In this document: piece after piece, positions 27,942 through 37,194 of the stretch | How positions within the stretch are numbered: position 1 is the stretch's first letter | How the letters are laid out: each line of letters starts with the position of its first letter | Source: Bacillota bacterium | Lineage (GTDB): Bacteria > Bacillota > Clostridia > Peptostreptococcales > Acidaminobacteraceae | Reading direction: 5' to 3' | Length of the DNA stretch: 64,000 bases | Assembly: GCA_025210655.1 (NCBI GenBank) | Contig: JAOARG010000013.1 | Span: 1 to 64,000, forward strand | Notes under the pieces: generated by a model | The model's input: only the letters and a program-made list of their open reading frames with translations | What the model was told of the DNA's origin: nothing | Databases searched by the model: none | Program-made: the position numbers and the translations under genes

Positions 27942-27970
27942 AGGATGTATCATTGATGCATCCTATTGTT
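27942..27970 (+). terminator. Terminator-like hairpin
   Basis: Stem AGGATGTATC/GATGCATCCT (10 pairs, one G-U) with a 3-nt loop followed by ATTGTTTATTT, just after the GntR stop. Confidence 0.65.
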
Positions 27971-28088
27971 TATTTATGCATGAATAAAAATACACAAATT
28001 GCGTATAATTATGTTGAAATGGACTTAATCCTGTGATATTCTACTTAAGTTGCGTCTAAGTTTAATCATAATTGGGGGTTGCTATAAA

Positions 28089-29441
28089 ATGAATAAATTA
28101 AAATTTATATTTTTATCTATATTTGGTTTTGTATTTTTTCTAGTTCCTTTTGAACTAATGGGTGAAGAAAAGATTGCCATATCACATATAGTAAAGTTTA
28201 TTACAGGAAACATGTTAGATGGGTTTATCTCTTTTACGATGATTTGCTCATGGATAGTTCTTCTAGGAACTATTATTTTTATGATATATACTTCGAAAAA
28301 TCAGTATTTAAATGGGGTATTTAAGGCTTCACCTATAAATAGGTTCATGAGAATAGGTGGTTCATTTTTATATCTTATGGTTTTGAATAAATGGTTTGAA
28401 GGCAGCAAATTTGTAGAAAAAATATTAGATCCAAATACTGGTGGTGTCATGGCAGGGGATGGTGGTCTTTTAACTACACTTTATATTACATTCTTTGTAG
28501 GTTTAATGGCTCTTCCACTACTTACCCACTTCGGTGCAGTAGAGTTTATTGGAATAATGTTTGGACGAATTGTAGAAAAGTTGTTTAAAGTACCAGGTTA
28601 TTCAGCTGTTGATGCAATAGCATCATTTGTTGGTGATGGAACTATAGGAATAGTAGTTACTGATACACAGTATCAGAGGGGATATTATAATAAGAGAGAG
28701 GCATATATAATTGCAACGAGCTTCTCAATTGTGGGTATAGCTTTTGCATCAGCAGTTGCTGAGGAATTAGGATTTTCTCATATATTCCCTATATTTTACG
28801 GGGCAATTGTGCTTGTAACAGTTATTCTTGCATTTATAACATCGAGAATGCCACTTAAAAAATTCCCTGCAAAATACTATGAAGGAGTTACTCCAAATAG
28901 AATTGAAATACCAGAAGGAAAAACTGTATTGCAGCACGCATATGATTCAGCAGTTGAAGAAGCTAGTAAGGCTAAAATTCTTGATGTAATCAAGCAGTCT
29001 TTTAAGAGTGTTATAGATATTTATGTAGGCTTCTTACCCATAATAATGTTTGTAGGTACTTTATCATTAATCGTCGCGGAGCATACACAGTTCTTCAATA
29101 TAATCAGTGCACCTTTAGTAAGTGTTTATCAGGTGATTGGATATAGCAAGGAAGTTGCCAGTATGATGGCTCCTGCATCAGTTGTAGGATTTGCGGATAT
29201 GTATCTTCCTTCTTTATTTATTACTGAATCTGTATCTGAGGCTTCGAGATTTTTTATCGGTGTATTAGCATTTACACAGCTTGTCTTTATGTCTGAGACA
29301 GGTATGGTTTTGGTAAAGAGTAAGATTGGTTTAAATTTCTTTGATGTAGTTAAGATATTTATATATAGAACACTGCTTTCATTGCCAATATTATTACTTG
29401 TAACGAAACTTCTAGTATATATGGGTATGTTGACATATTAA
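28089..29441 (+). CDS. YjiH-family membrane protein (nucleoside-recognition/gate domain)
   Basis: 450 residues with about ten hydrophobic spans. The 'MALPLLTHFGAVEFIGIMFGRIVEKLFKVPGYSAVDAIASFVGDGTIGIVVTDTQY' region and the second half 'PASVVGFADMYLPSLFIT' are characteristic of the YjiH family, which carries two gate domains and is thought to move a small molecule. Substrate unknown. The ATG at 28089 has GGGGGTT about 10 bp upstream; 13 further codons in frame 5' lack a ribosome binding site. It follows a terminator, so it is probably transcribed alone. Confidence 0.85.
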   Translation: MNKLKFIFLSIFGFVFFLVPFELMGEEKIAISHIVKFITGNMLDGFISFTMICSWIVLLGTIIFMIYTSKNQYLNGVFKASPINRFMRIGGSFLYLMVLNKWFEGSKFVEKILDPNTGGVMAGDGGLLTTLYITFFVGLMALPLLTHFGAVEFIGIMFGRIVEKLFKVPGYSAVDAIASFVGDGTIGIVVTDTQYQRGYYNKREAYIIATSFSIVGIAFASAVAEELGFSHIFPIFYGAIVLVTVILAFITSRMPLKKFPAKYYEGVTPNRIEIPEGKTVLQHAYDSAVEEASKAKILDVIKQSFKSVIDIYVGFLPIIMFVGTLSLIVAEHTQFFNIISAPLVSVYQVIGYSKEVASMMAPASVVGFADMYLPSLFITESVSEASRFFIGVLAFTQLVFMSETGMVLVKSKIGLNFFDVVKIFIYRTLLSLPILLLVTKLLVYMGMLTY

Positions 29442-29456
29442 ATCAAATAAATTGTA

Positions 29457-29498
29457 TGCATTAGAATCTAAGTAATTTTAGAATCTAGTGCATTTTTT
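29457..29498 (+). terminator. Terminator after YjiH-family gene
   Basis: Imperfect 15-bp stem TGCATTAGAATCTAA/TTAGAATCTAGTGCA (one G-U, one mismatch) with a short AT-rich loop, then TTTTTT. The rest of the gap up to 29774 is AT-rich with a possible promoter (TTGTCG 29672, GATAAA 29696) and nothing else I can support. Confidence 0.75.
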
Positions 29499-29774
29499 AT
29501 TTATTCTATTACTATATTTATAATTTTTTCGGATAGATTGAATAATACCATTTAATAATACCTTCAAATTCTTTATTTTAAAGGTTTTGACTTTGTTATT
29601 ATAAACTTATTCAATGAATATACATATTTTTTGGTGTAGTTTACTTTATTGAAAAGAAAAGGAATAGAAAGTTGTCGAAATTATAGTAAAATTCTGATAA
29701 AATAGAAGAAATAGCTAATTATCAAAATTATAATAATATGTAACTTTAGATGAACTGAAATAAGGGGGATTTAA

Positions 29775-30896
29775 TTGACTTATGTAAATGTTATATTTAT
29801 TATTGCAATTATTTTACTTATTGTGTTTTTGTTAAGGTCTCAAAAGAGAAATGAAGCGATGAATCGTGAACTTCTAGATTTAATAAACTTAAGAGAGGCT
29901 GCTCTTGATATTGCAAATAGAGTTTTGCATAAGGATTCTATGGATCAGCAGTTTCAATATATTTTAGATACTTGTATGAGATTGATTCCAAAATCTAAAT
30001 ATGGTAGTGTTCTTATGATGGATGATGATGGAAAACTTAGGGGGATGGCTTCTTCTGGTCTTGATCCTGAAGCTATGGCGAGTTTTCGATTACCGGTCGA
30101 GGAATCTTTTTTATATATTGCATCATCAGGAAAAATGGATAAGACAATGATAATTAATCGTCTAGGGGATATAGTACTTGAAAAGAATAAGATAGATTCT
30201 AAGGAGGAAGAGGCATTTGTGCTTCGCTCTGAAGTTTCATCACCGCTTTTCATTGAAGGCGAAATGGTCGGGATGCTGTGTATTGATGGTGATGAAAATG
30301 ATCTTTTTACTGAAAAAGATGTACATATTCTTGACTATATGTCTAGGCAGATAAGTGGTGTAATAAAAAAACAATCACTATACCAAGAAGTACTATATCT
30401 TTCTAAAAAAGATACAATGACAGGATTAATGAATAGAAATACATTTGACTGTGATGCTCTTACTGTTATTAGGGAGGCTAAGTTTGATGATTTTGATTTA
30501 TTCCTTACTGTATTTGATGTAGATGGATTAAAGGAAGTAAACGATACTTATGGACATTCAACAGGTGACCTACTTATTAGGACTATAGCTGGAGGATTTA
30601 AGAGAATTTTTTCTGAGGGAGAATTGTGTGCTAGGTATGGTGGAGATGAGTTTATTAGTATTTCTGGTGGTTTATCAGAAGATGAAATAAGAAGTAAAGT
30701 TGATGGTTTAGGAAGACATTTTTCCAAGACTCCACTTCTTTATGAAGGTAAATATATTTATCCGAGCTTCAGTTTTGGTATTGCAAGTATTAAAGAAGTC
30801 AACTATGATTTTGATAGTGGATATAAATTAGCTGATGATAGGATGTATAAACAAAAGAGAGAGAAGAGAAGGAAAGGTAAAATCAATGAGAGTTAA
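29775..30896 (+). CDS. GAF-GGDEF diguanylate cyclase
   Basis: 373 residues: an N-terminal membrane helix (~3-20), a coiled linker, a GAF-like sensor domain (~45-195) and a GGDEF domain (~210-373) with the intact signature 'ARYGGDEF' and 'FLTVFDVDGLKEVNDTYGHSTGD'. It should make c-di-GMP at the membrane. There is no RxxD inhibitory site five residues before the signature, so product feedback of the common type is unlikely. The start is a TTG with AAGGGGGA upstream. The end overlaps the following GNAT gene by 11 bp. Confidence 0.88.
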   Translation: MTYVNVIFIIAIILLIVFLLRSQKRNEAMNRELLDLINLREAALDIANRVLHKDSMDQQFQYILDTCMRLIPKSKYGSVLMMDDDGKLRGMASSGLDPEAMASFRLPVEESFLYIASSGKMDKTMIINRLGDIVLEKNKIDSKEEEAFVLRSEVSSPLFIEGEMVGMLCIDGDENDLFTEKDVHILDYMSRQISGVIKKQSLYQEVLYLSKKDTMTGLMNRNTFDCDALTVIREAKFDDFDLFLTVFDVDGLKEVNDTYGHSTGDLLIRTIAGGFKRIFSEGELCARYGGDEFISISGGLSEDEIRSKVDGLGRHFSKTPLLYEGKYIYPSFSFGIASIKEVNYDFDSGYKLADDRMYKQKREKRRKGKINES

Positions 30897-31434
30897 AGAA
30901 AAAGACATAATTTTAAAGAACAATCTTAAGTGCAAAATTAGAACACCTGAAAGTAAGGATAGCAAAATTTTTATAGATCATTTAATGAAAATATTATCAG
31001 AGACAGATTTCATGCTTACATATCCAGAAGAGTTCACTACGACCCTTGAAGAAGAAGGTAAAATGCTTGAGGAGACAGCCGATAGTGAAAATAAAGCTAT
31101 GATTACAGCTTTTATTAATGGTATAGTTGCTGGTAACGTTTCTGTATATCCGATTAGAGACAGGGAAAAAGTAAGTCATAGGGCATCTATAGGAATTGGT
31201 GTGGTTCAGAAGTTTTGGGGGCTTGAGATTGCAAAGCATCTAATTACTATGGCACTGGATACTGCTAGGAAAATGGGATATAGCCAAATAGAATTGGGAG
31301 TCTTTAAAGATAATCATAAAGCTATAAAGTTGTATGAAGAATTTGCATTTGTAAAATGTGGTGAGGTTCCAAATGCATTTAAATTAAAAGATGGAACTTA
31401 CAGAGATGAAATTCTTATGTATAGAAATTTATAA
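30886..31434 (+). CDS. GNAT-family N-acetyltransferase
   Basis: 182 residues. 'ASIGIGVVQKFWGLEIAKHLITMALDTARKMGYSQIELGVFKDNHKAIKLYEEFAF' shows GNAT motifs A and B, in the RimJ/RimL-like style. The ATG at 30886 follows AAGGAAAGG and overlaps the stop region of the GGDEF gene; frames starting further upstream lie inside that gene and are not preferred. Substrate unknown. Confidence 0.85.
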   Translation: MRVKEKDIILKNNLKCKIRTPESKDSKIFIDHLMKILSETDFMLTYPEEFTTTLEEEGKMLEETADSENKAMITAFINGIVAGNVSVYPIRDREKVSHRASIGIGVVQKFWGLEIAKHLITMALDTARKMGYSQIELGVFKDNHKAIKLYEEFAFVKCGEVPNAFKLKDGTYRDEILMYRNL

Positions 31435-31440
31435 AGCATA

Positions 31441-31472
31441 AATCTGCAAATAAACATTTGCAGATTTTTTAT
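31441..31472 (+). terminator. Terminator of the GGDEF-GNAT operon
   Basis: Perfect 11-bp stem AATCTGCAAAT/ATTTGCAGATT with a 4-nt loop (AAAC) and a following T-run. Confidence 0.88.
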
Positions 31473-31504
31473 GGGATATATTTCTTTGGTCAAAAAATAA
31501 AAAC

Positions 31505-31581
31505 AAGTAAAACACGGGAACGGTGGTGTTTTACTTATCTTTATGCGATATTAAACCATTTTTTTTAGGGGAATGGTTTAA
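31505..31581. repeat. Two tandem perfect hairpins
   Basis: AAGTAAAACAC (31505-31515) pairs perfectly with GTGTTTTACTT (31526-31536), and TTAAACCATT (31551-31560) pairs perfectly with AATGGTTTAA (31572-31581). They lie between a terminator and the LysR gene. Neither has a clear T-run, so they may be operators, a leader structure or terminators for the other strand. The first loop contains GGTGGT. Confidence 0.55.
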
Positions 31582-31656
31582 ATCTTATTGGGTTTTTTTG
31601 CGGATATTTTCCCTTAACTCTTAATAATATGATAACATTAATAAAAACATCGGTAA

Positions 31657-31694
31657 AACGGATTAATCCGTTAGTTGTAATCGGTATTGCCGAT
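31657..31694. promoter_or_regulatory. LysR-type operator region
   Basis: Two palindromes precede the lysR start: AACGGATTAATCCGTT (16 bp, perfect, 31657-31672) and ATCGG-TATTG-CCGAT (31680-31694). The second contains T-N11-A with dyad symmetry, the usual LysR-family recognition form, and lies 16 bp before the ATG, which fits autoregulation (inference). Confidence 0.5.
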
Positions 31695-31709
31695 AGAACG
31701 GAGGTTTTT

Positions 31710-32555
31710 ATGGAGATAAGGCAGTTGAAAATTTTTATGGCAGTGTGTGATAGTATGAGTTTTACTAGGGCTGCTAAGGATTTGTCATATTCACAAAGTA
31801 CTATATCTGACAATATAAAAGCACTTGAAAAAAGTTTAGGTCATCAACTTTTCGATAGATTGGGTAAAAAAATATATTTGACAGATAAGGGAAAAGAGTT
31901 AAAAGACTTAAGTAAAAAGCTAATCGAAGAGTATGACTATGTACTTAATACAATACAGGAAAAAGGACGGGAAATTATAACTATTGGGATTACAGAAACA
32001 CTGTGCTCCTATAAACTTTCTGATTTTTTTATGGATTTTTTAAAAAAGACTAGGGATGTTGAAATTCATTTTGAAATAAGGCATGTAAAGGATATCACCG
32101 AAATGCTTTATAATAATGCTATCGATATTGGATTTTCCTTAGATAAGAAGCCTAATGATAAGAATCTTAAAATTCATAATTTATTTGATGAGGAAATAGT
32201 ATTTGTTAGTTCAAAAAAAATAAATGATCTAAATGGTGAGAGTGTAATAATTCCATTGGCATATGAGTCATATATGAATAGTTTCCATGATTATTATGAT
32301 GAAAATAATATTAAAAAAGGAACTGTTATACACATGGAAAGTATAGAGGGGATTAAAAACTATGTTAAAAGTGGTTTTGGAATTTCTTTTATGCCAATTA
32401 CAACTGTTCAAAAAGAACTTGATGAGGGTGTGCTTTTTATAGTGGATCAAAAAGAAAGATTTTTTATGAATGTAATGATTTTAATTCACAAGGATAAACA
32501 AGTATCTAGAAGATTAGGTGATCTAATTGATGATATAACCAATATGTATAGATAA
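31710..32555 (+). CDS. LysR-family transcriptional regulator
   Basis: 281 residues. The N-terminal helix-turn-helix 'MEIRQLKIFMAVCDSMSFTRAAKDLSYSQSTISDNIKALEKSLGHQLFDRLGKKIYLTDKG' is a textbook LysR domain, followed by a substrate-binding-like effector domain. ACGGAGG lies 6 bp before the ATG at 31710. The effector is unknown. It is followed 90 bp later by a MATE pump gene on the same strand with its own promoter. Confidence 0.92.
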   Translation: MEIRQLKIFMAVCDSMSFTRAAKDLSYSQSTISDNIKALEKSLGHQLFDRLGKKIYLTDKGKELKDLSKKLIEEYDYVLNTIQEKGREIITIGITETLCSYKLSDFFMDFLKKTRDVEIHFEIRHVKDITEMLYNNAIDIGFSLDKKPNDKNLKIHNLFDEEIVFVSSKKINDLNGESVIIPLAYESYMNSFHDYYDENNIKKGTVIHMESIEGIKNYVKSGFGISFMPITTVQKELDEGVLFIVDQKERFFMNVMILIHKDKQVSRRLGDLIDDITNMYR

Positions 32556-32582
32556 AAAAATAGGGTGATCTCAAAAAAACTC

Positions 32583-32613
32583 TTGACCTTATGACTACTA
32601 TAATGTTTATACT
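32583..32613 (+). promoter_or_regulatory. MerR-type promoter with 19-bp spacer
   Basis: -35 TTGACC (32583-32588) and -10 TATACT (32608-32613) are separated by 19 bp rather than 17. The spacer CCTTATGACTACTATAATG resembles the dyad CCTTAT-N-ATAAGG bound by MerR-family activators, which untwist such over-long spacers. It sits just before a MATE efflux gene, a common MerR target. No MerR gene is in the window. Confidence 0.55.
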
Positions 32614-32645
32614 ATTTATTAGCATAAGATATGGAGGAGGAAGAA

Positions 32646-34007
32646 ATGAGAGACTTAACAGTTGGCAGAATTGATAAGAATATAGTAGATTTAGCGATTC
32701 CTATGATTGGTGGACAGTTAATGTTTACCTTGTTTAATATAACAGATACTTATTTTGTAGGAAAACTTGGTACAGAAGCTCTTGCTGCAATGGGATTTAC
32801 TTTTCCAGTTATTCTTATTGCAAGTGCACTAACAATGGGTATATCTACTGGATCTATGTCAGTCTTATCAAGGGCAGCGGGAAACAATGATCGCTATATA
32901 ATGAAAAGAACGGCTACAGATGGACTAATATTATCACTACTATTTGTAATATTGTTTTCAGTAGTAGGTTTAAACTCCATGGATAGTATATTTACTTTAC
33001 TAGGAGCAGACAAAAGTACACTTCCTATAATAAAGGAGTACATGACCATATGGTATTCTTTTTCTTTCGTTGTATTCATTCCCCCTGTAAGTGACTCTTC
33101 TATGAGAGCTTTAGGTGATATGGTCAGGCCCTTTTATGTAATGTGTGTTTGTGCACTTATGAATGTTGTACTTGATCCGATACTTATATTTGGATATTTT
33201 GGATTTCCAGCAATGGGGATTAGGGGAGCAGCGATTGCAACAGTAATTTCAAGGGCATGTGGAATGTGCGCTACCTTGTATTTTTTAAATTTCCATCATA
33301 AACTTTTAGAACTGAGAATGCCCAAAATTTCCGAATTGATTTCATCGTGGAAGAAGATACTTATTGTTGGAATCCCAGCAGTAGGAGTAGCTATTTTCCC
33401 ACAACTACTTAGATCTTTTATTACAGCTCAAGCAGCATATGTAGGTGGCGTTACAGCGGTTGCAGCAGTTGCGGCTGGAAGTAGGATTGAAGGTTTTGCA
33501 TATATAATAACTCAATCGGTAGGTTCAAGTCTAGTACCGATTATTGGACAAAATTGGGGAGCAAAGAAAGCTGCTCGAATTGAAGAAACAAGAAGGTTTT
33601 ATAATAAACATTCCCTCACTTTGGGGATAGCTATGTTTGTCGTAATATTTTTCATTTCAGATTTTACTGCAAAATTATTTACACAGGATGCTGAAGTTTT
33701 GAAATATACTTCAATTTATCTAAAAGTACTTTTGGCGGGTGCTATAGGTATGAATCTCTATACATGGAATGGACAGGCCCTTAATGCAGTTGGAAAATCT
33801 TTTTGGAGTCTTGTTATAAATGGTGGTGGAACAGTTGTATTTATGATGCCTGTACTTTATCTAGGATCAAGATATTCCTTTACAGCCATGATTGGTGGAC
33901 TTGCTGTTGGTCAGATAATAGTTGGATTAATATCTATCTTTATTGCTAGAAGTAAGTTGAAGTTTGAAGATGGAGAAAAAGAAAGCATTCTTTCAATAGA
34001 AAACTAA
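32646..34007 (+). CDS. MATE-family efflux transporter
   Basis: 453 residues with about twelve membrane spans in two halves. MATE features include 'IPMIGGQLMFTLFNITDTYFVGKLGTEALAAMGFTFP' at the N-terminus and 'QSVGSSLVPIIGQNWGAKKAARIEETRR' in the middle. It exports drugs or cationic toxic compounds using an ion gradient. The ATG at 32646 follows GGAGGAGGAAG; another ATG at 32631 overlaps that site. Control is probably by a MerR-type activator at the preceding promoter. Confidence 0.92.
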   Translation: MRDLTVGRIDKNIVDLAIPMIGGQLMFTLFNITDTYFVGKLGTEALAAMGFTFPVILIASALTMGISTGSMSVLSRAAGNNDRYIMKRTATDGLILSLLFVILFSVVGLNSMDSIFTLLGADKSTLPIIKEYMTIWYSFSFVVFIPPVSDSSMRALGDMVRPFYVMCVCALMNVVLDPILIFGYFGFPAMGIRGAAIATVISRACGMCATLYFLNFHHKLLELRMPKISELISSWKKILIVGIPAVGVAIFPQLLRSFITAQAAYVGGVTAVAAVAAGSRIEGFAYIITQSVGSSLVPIIGQNWGAKKAARIEETRRFYNKHSLTLGIAMFVVIFFISDFTAKLFTQDAEVLKYTSIYLKVLLAGAIGMNLYTWNGQALNAVGKSFWSLVINGGGTVVFMMPVLYLGSRYSFTAMIGGLAVGQIIVGLISIFIARSKLKFEDGEKESILSIEN

Positions 34008-34022
34008 ATTATAGATTAAATG

Positions 34023-34070
34023 AAGAACATAATTTATTGATGCTATTTTTAATAAATTATGTTCTTTTTT
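34023..34070 (+). terminator. Strong terminator after MATE gene
   Basis: Perfect 16-bp stem AAGAACATAATTTATT/AATAAATTATGTTCTT with a 12-nt loop, followed by a T-run. Confidence 0.88.
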
Positions 34071-34164
34071 ATTTGTCCAGAAATTGGGTATTGGAATTAC
34101 TGAGAGATTGATTGTATTTATTAAATTTATATACAGTACTGTTTTTTCATTTCGGAGGGATAAT

Positions 34165-35949
34165 ATGAGGAGATTTAGTAGTGATGATTTATATGGGGCT
34201 TTTATTGTAGGAGCAAACAATGTAATAGCGAATAGACAACTTCTTAATAGCATAAATGTTTTTCCGGTTAAAGATGGTGATACAGGAACTAATTTAGCTT
34301 CTATGATGAAGTCTTTGATTAGGGAGTCCAGTAAGGAAGATAATGTAAAGATGACCTTGGAATCTATTGCAGAAGCAGCACTAAAAGGGGCTAGGGGGAA
34401 TTCAGGTCTAATTTTTGCCCAGTACTTCAATGGATTAAGCATTGAGATTACTGATGATTGTGAACTTTCTATAGATGGTTATATAAGGGCCAATGAAAAA
34501 GCTGTTCAGCATGCATATGATGCTATTGATAACCCGATAGAAGGTACTATAATTACAGTAATGCGTGAATGGGGAAATGCACTTAAAATTAATAATGTTG
34601 CTAATATTGAGTTGATTGAAGTATTAAAAAATGCGGTAGAATCAGTTGAAATCGCACTTGAAAGGACAAAGAATCAATTGGACATACTTAGGAGTGAAAA
34701 TGTAGTTGATTCTGGGGCTAAGGGATTTACCTTATTTATTCAGGGAATACTGAGTTACTTTACAGGTGAAAATAAAGGGGATGTGGAGTTTGAAAAAATA
34801 ATTGACGAGGGATCTATATATGAAATAAATCATTTTCACGAAAGCAAATATAGATACTGTACTGAGTGTGTGATAGAGGGAGCAAATATTGATCTTGAAA
34901 AATTGAAAGAAAAGATCAAAATAATGGGTGAGTCATTAATAGTAGTTAAGACAAAGAATATGTGTAAGCTACATATCCATACAGATAATCCAGAAGAAAT
35001 ATTTGCGAAAGCACTTGATTATGGTGATATTAGTTATCAAAAAGTTGATGACATGATTAAGCAAAAGGATATAGTTGAGAATAGAAAATATAATATTGCA
35101 GTCGTAACTGATAGCATTGCAGACATTCCAAAGGATATATTGGATAATGATCAGATACATATTATAAATCTAAATTTACTTTTTCAGGATAGTATTTTTC
35201 TAGATCGTATAGGAATAAGTAATAAGAGAATATTTGAATTAATATTTGAAAAGGGGATAAATCCAAGTTCTTCCCAACCTAATAAAGTAAATATAGAAAA
35301 TTTTATGGATTATCTTACTAATTATTATGATGAATTAATTATTCTTACAGTATCAGACAAATTAAGTGGCACCTATAATGTTATTAGCAAGGTTATAGGT
35401 GAAGATAGGTATAAAGAAAAGAATATTAGGCTTATCAATACAAAACTAAATTCAGGGGCACAAGGCCTTATAGTGAAGAAATGTTCTGATTTAGTTTCTG
35501 AAGGACTTACTATTGATACAGTTGTAGAAAAAATTAATAAGAGTATAAGTAAGTCTACGATTTTGGTTAAGGTTCCTGATATTGATAATATGGTCAGATC
35601 GGGAAGGTTGAGTAAGGGAATTGGAAGATTGGGTAAACTTATTGGTATGAAGCCTGTTGTAACCCTTGATAATTTAGGTAAAGGTAAGATTCATTCAATA
35701 AGTTTTACTCCAGTTGGCGACATTAGGAGTATTGTTAAACATATAAGGACCGTGCAAAAGAAAAATGATATTGAATCATATTGTATTTCATATGTTGATG
35801 ATATTGAAAATGGTCTATATTTAGCTAAGAAAATAGCCAGTCTAGTAGGATTTCCACCGGATTATATTATGGAAACATCAACTATAGTTGCTGTAAGTGC
35901 AGGAAAAGGTTCTGTTGCTGTTTCTTATATTCTCAAAGAGGAGGATTAA
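34165..35949 (+). CDS. DhaL-DegV fusion, likely single-chain fatty acid kinase
   Basis: 594 residues. Residues 1-~190 are a DhaL/DAK2 ATP-binding domain with the nucleotide/Mg motif '[14 protein letters not shown]' and '[16 protein letters not shown]'. Residues ~225-320 are the middle domain of FakA-type kinases ('[12 protein letters not shown]', '[13 protein letters not shown]'). Residues ~325-594 are a complete DegV/FakB lipid-binding domain: '[10 protein letters not shown]', '[14 protein letters not shown]', '[10 protein letters not shown]', '[19 protein letters not shown]'. In other Firmicutes FakA and FakB are separate proteins that phosphorylate exogenous fatty acids; here the carrier replaces the FakA C-terminal domain in cis. 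The ATG at 34165 has CGGAGGGA upstream. Downstream genes DUF1295 and DUF2177 fit a lipid context. Confidence 0.87.
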   Translation: MRRFSSDDLYGAFIVGANNVIANRQLLNSINVFPVKDGDTGTNLASMMKSLIRESSKEDNVKMTLESIAEAALKGARGNSGLIFAQYFNGLSIEITDDCELSIDGYIRANEKAVQHAYDAIDNPIEGTIITVMREWGNALKINNVANIELIEVLKNAVESVEIALERTKNQLDILRSENVVDSGAKGFTLFIQGILSYFTGENKGDVEFEKIIDEGSIYEINHFHESKYRYCTECVIEGANIDLEKLKEKIKIMGESLIVVKTKNMCKLHIHTDNPEEIFAKALDYGDISYQKVDDMIKQKDIVENRKYNIAVVTDSIADIPKDILDNDQIHIINLNLLFQDSIFLDRIGISNKRIFELIFEKGINPSSSQPNKVNIENFMDYLTNYYDELIILTVSDKLSGTYNVISKVIGEDRYKEKNIRLINTKLNSGAQGLIVKKCSDLVSEGLTIDTVVEKINKSISKSTILVKVPDIDNMVRSGRLSKGIGRLGKLIGMKPVVTLDNLGKGKIHSISFTPVGDIRSIVKHIRTVQKKNDIESYCISYVDDIENGLYLAKKIASLVGFPPDYIMETSTIVAVSAGKGSVAVSYILKEED

Positions 35950-35950
35950 T

Positions 35951-36721
35951 ATGTTTTTTGAAGCTATGTTGATAATTTTTGGATACTTTTTTACCATATT
36001 CCTTATAGGACAAATAAAAAATGACAACTCAATTGTAGATATGGCTTGGGGAGCTGGCTTTGTTCTAATGGCAAATTTCACATTTTTCAGAAGTACTCTT
36101 TTCAGTCTAAAAGGTATTCTTATTACAGTATTTATTACTATTTGGGGGTCAAGACTAACATATCATATTTTAAAAAGAAATTTAGGTAAGCCTGAGGATT
36201 ATAGATATGTTGAAATGAGGCAAAAGTGGGGAGATAAATTTGTAAGGATAAAGGCATTCTTAAATGTATATTTATTGCAAGGTGTAATATTATATATAGT
36301 CTCAATGCCTGTTATTTATGGCAATGGATCTATGAACGTTGAATTTAAGTGGTTTAATTATTTAGGGATTATTTTATGGATAATAGGATTTTTCTTTGAA
36401 TCTGTAGGAGACCATCAACTTAAAGTATTTAAAAGAAAGGCTGAAAATAAGGGGAAGATAATGGATCAGGGGCTTTGGGCTTATACGAGACATCCTAATT
36501 ACTTTGGGGATTCAACTATGTGGTGGGGAATTTTTCTAATAGTAATTGATTCTTTTGCTGGATTGTGGATTATTATTGGTCCAATACTTATGACATATCT
36601 TTTAGTATTTGTATCTGGTGTAAAGCTTTTAGAAAAAAAATACGAGGGTAGACCTGAATATGAAGAGTATAAAAAGCGTACCAATAGTTTTATTCCATGG
36701 TTTCCTAAAAAGGTATCTTAA
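35951..36721 (+). CDS. DUF1295 steroid-reductase-like membrane protein
   Basis: 256 residues with about six membrane spans. The C-terminal part '[22 protein letters not shown]...[13 protein letters not shown]' is the conserved block of the DUF1295/3-oxo-5-alpha-steroid 4-dehydrogenase-like family (ICMT-like fold). Probably acts on a lipid or isoprenoid substrate in the membrane. GAGGAGG overlaps the end of the DhaL-DegV gene 1 bp upstream, so the genes are co-translated. Confidence 0.85.
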   Translation: MFFEAMLIIFGYFFTIFLIGQIKNDNSIVDMAWGAGFVLMANFTFFRSTLFSLKGILITVFITIWGSRLTYHILKRNLGKPEDYRYVEMRQKWGDKFVRIKAFLNVYLLQGVILYIVSMPVIYGNGSMNVEFKWFNYLGIILWIIGFFFESVGDHQLKVFKRKAENKGKIMDQGLWAYTRHPNYFGDSTMWWGIFLIVIDSFAGLWIIIGPILMTYLLVFVSGVKLLEKKYEGRPEYEEYKKRTNSFIPWFPKKVS

Positions 36722-36733
36722 GGAGGGCGTTTC

Positions 36734-37138
36734 ATGGGCTATTATTTAAAAATGTACTTTGCGACTCTTATTTCATTTTTTGTAATTGATATGATTTGGC
36801 TTGTCTTTATTGCAAGGGGCCTTTATAAAAAAGAATTGGGCTTCATTATGGCTGATAAAGTAAATTGGCTTGCAGCTATGATATTTTATCTGATATTTAT
36901 TGCTGGCTTAGTATATTTTGTTGTGAATCCAGCTATTATAGCAAATGACTGGTCTATGGCCCTTAGAGTAGGGATTATTTTTGGTTTTATAACATACTCA
37001 ACTTATGATCTTACTAATCTAGCAACACTAGCAAATTGGCCTGTTAAGATAACAATAATAGATATTATTTGGGGATCAGTTCTTGGTGGTGGTGTTTCTA
37101 CATTGTCCTTTTTCATTCTTAAAAAACTAGGATTATAA
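36734..37138 (+). CDS. DUF2177 membrane protein
   Basis: 134 residues with four membrane helices. 'FFVIDMIWLVFIARGLYKKELGFIMADKVNW' and 'YSTYDLTNLATLANWPVKITIIDIIWGSVLG' are the hallmark of DUF2177. The family has no proven function; it often neighbours DUF1295 proteins. AGGAGGG precedes the ATG 12 bp after the DUF1295 stop. Confidence 0.88.
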   Translation: MGYYLKMYFATLISFFVIDMIWLVFIARGLYKKELGFIMADKVNWLAAMIFYLIFIAGLVYFVVNPAIIANDWSMALRVGIIFGFITYSTYDLTNLATLANWPVKITIIDIIWGSVLGGGVSTLSFFILKKLGL

Positions 37139-37194
37139 TTCAAATTCATCCTAAATTATGGTACAATTACTAAAAGATTATGAGGAGCATTATT

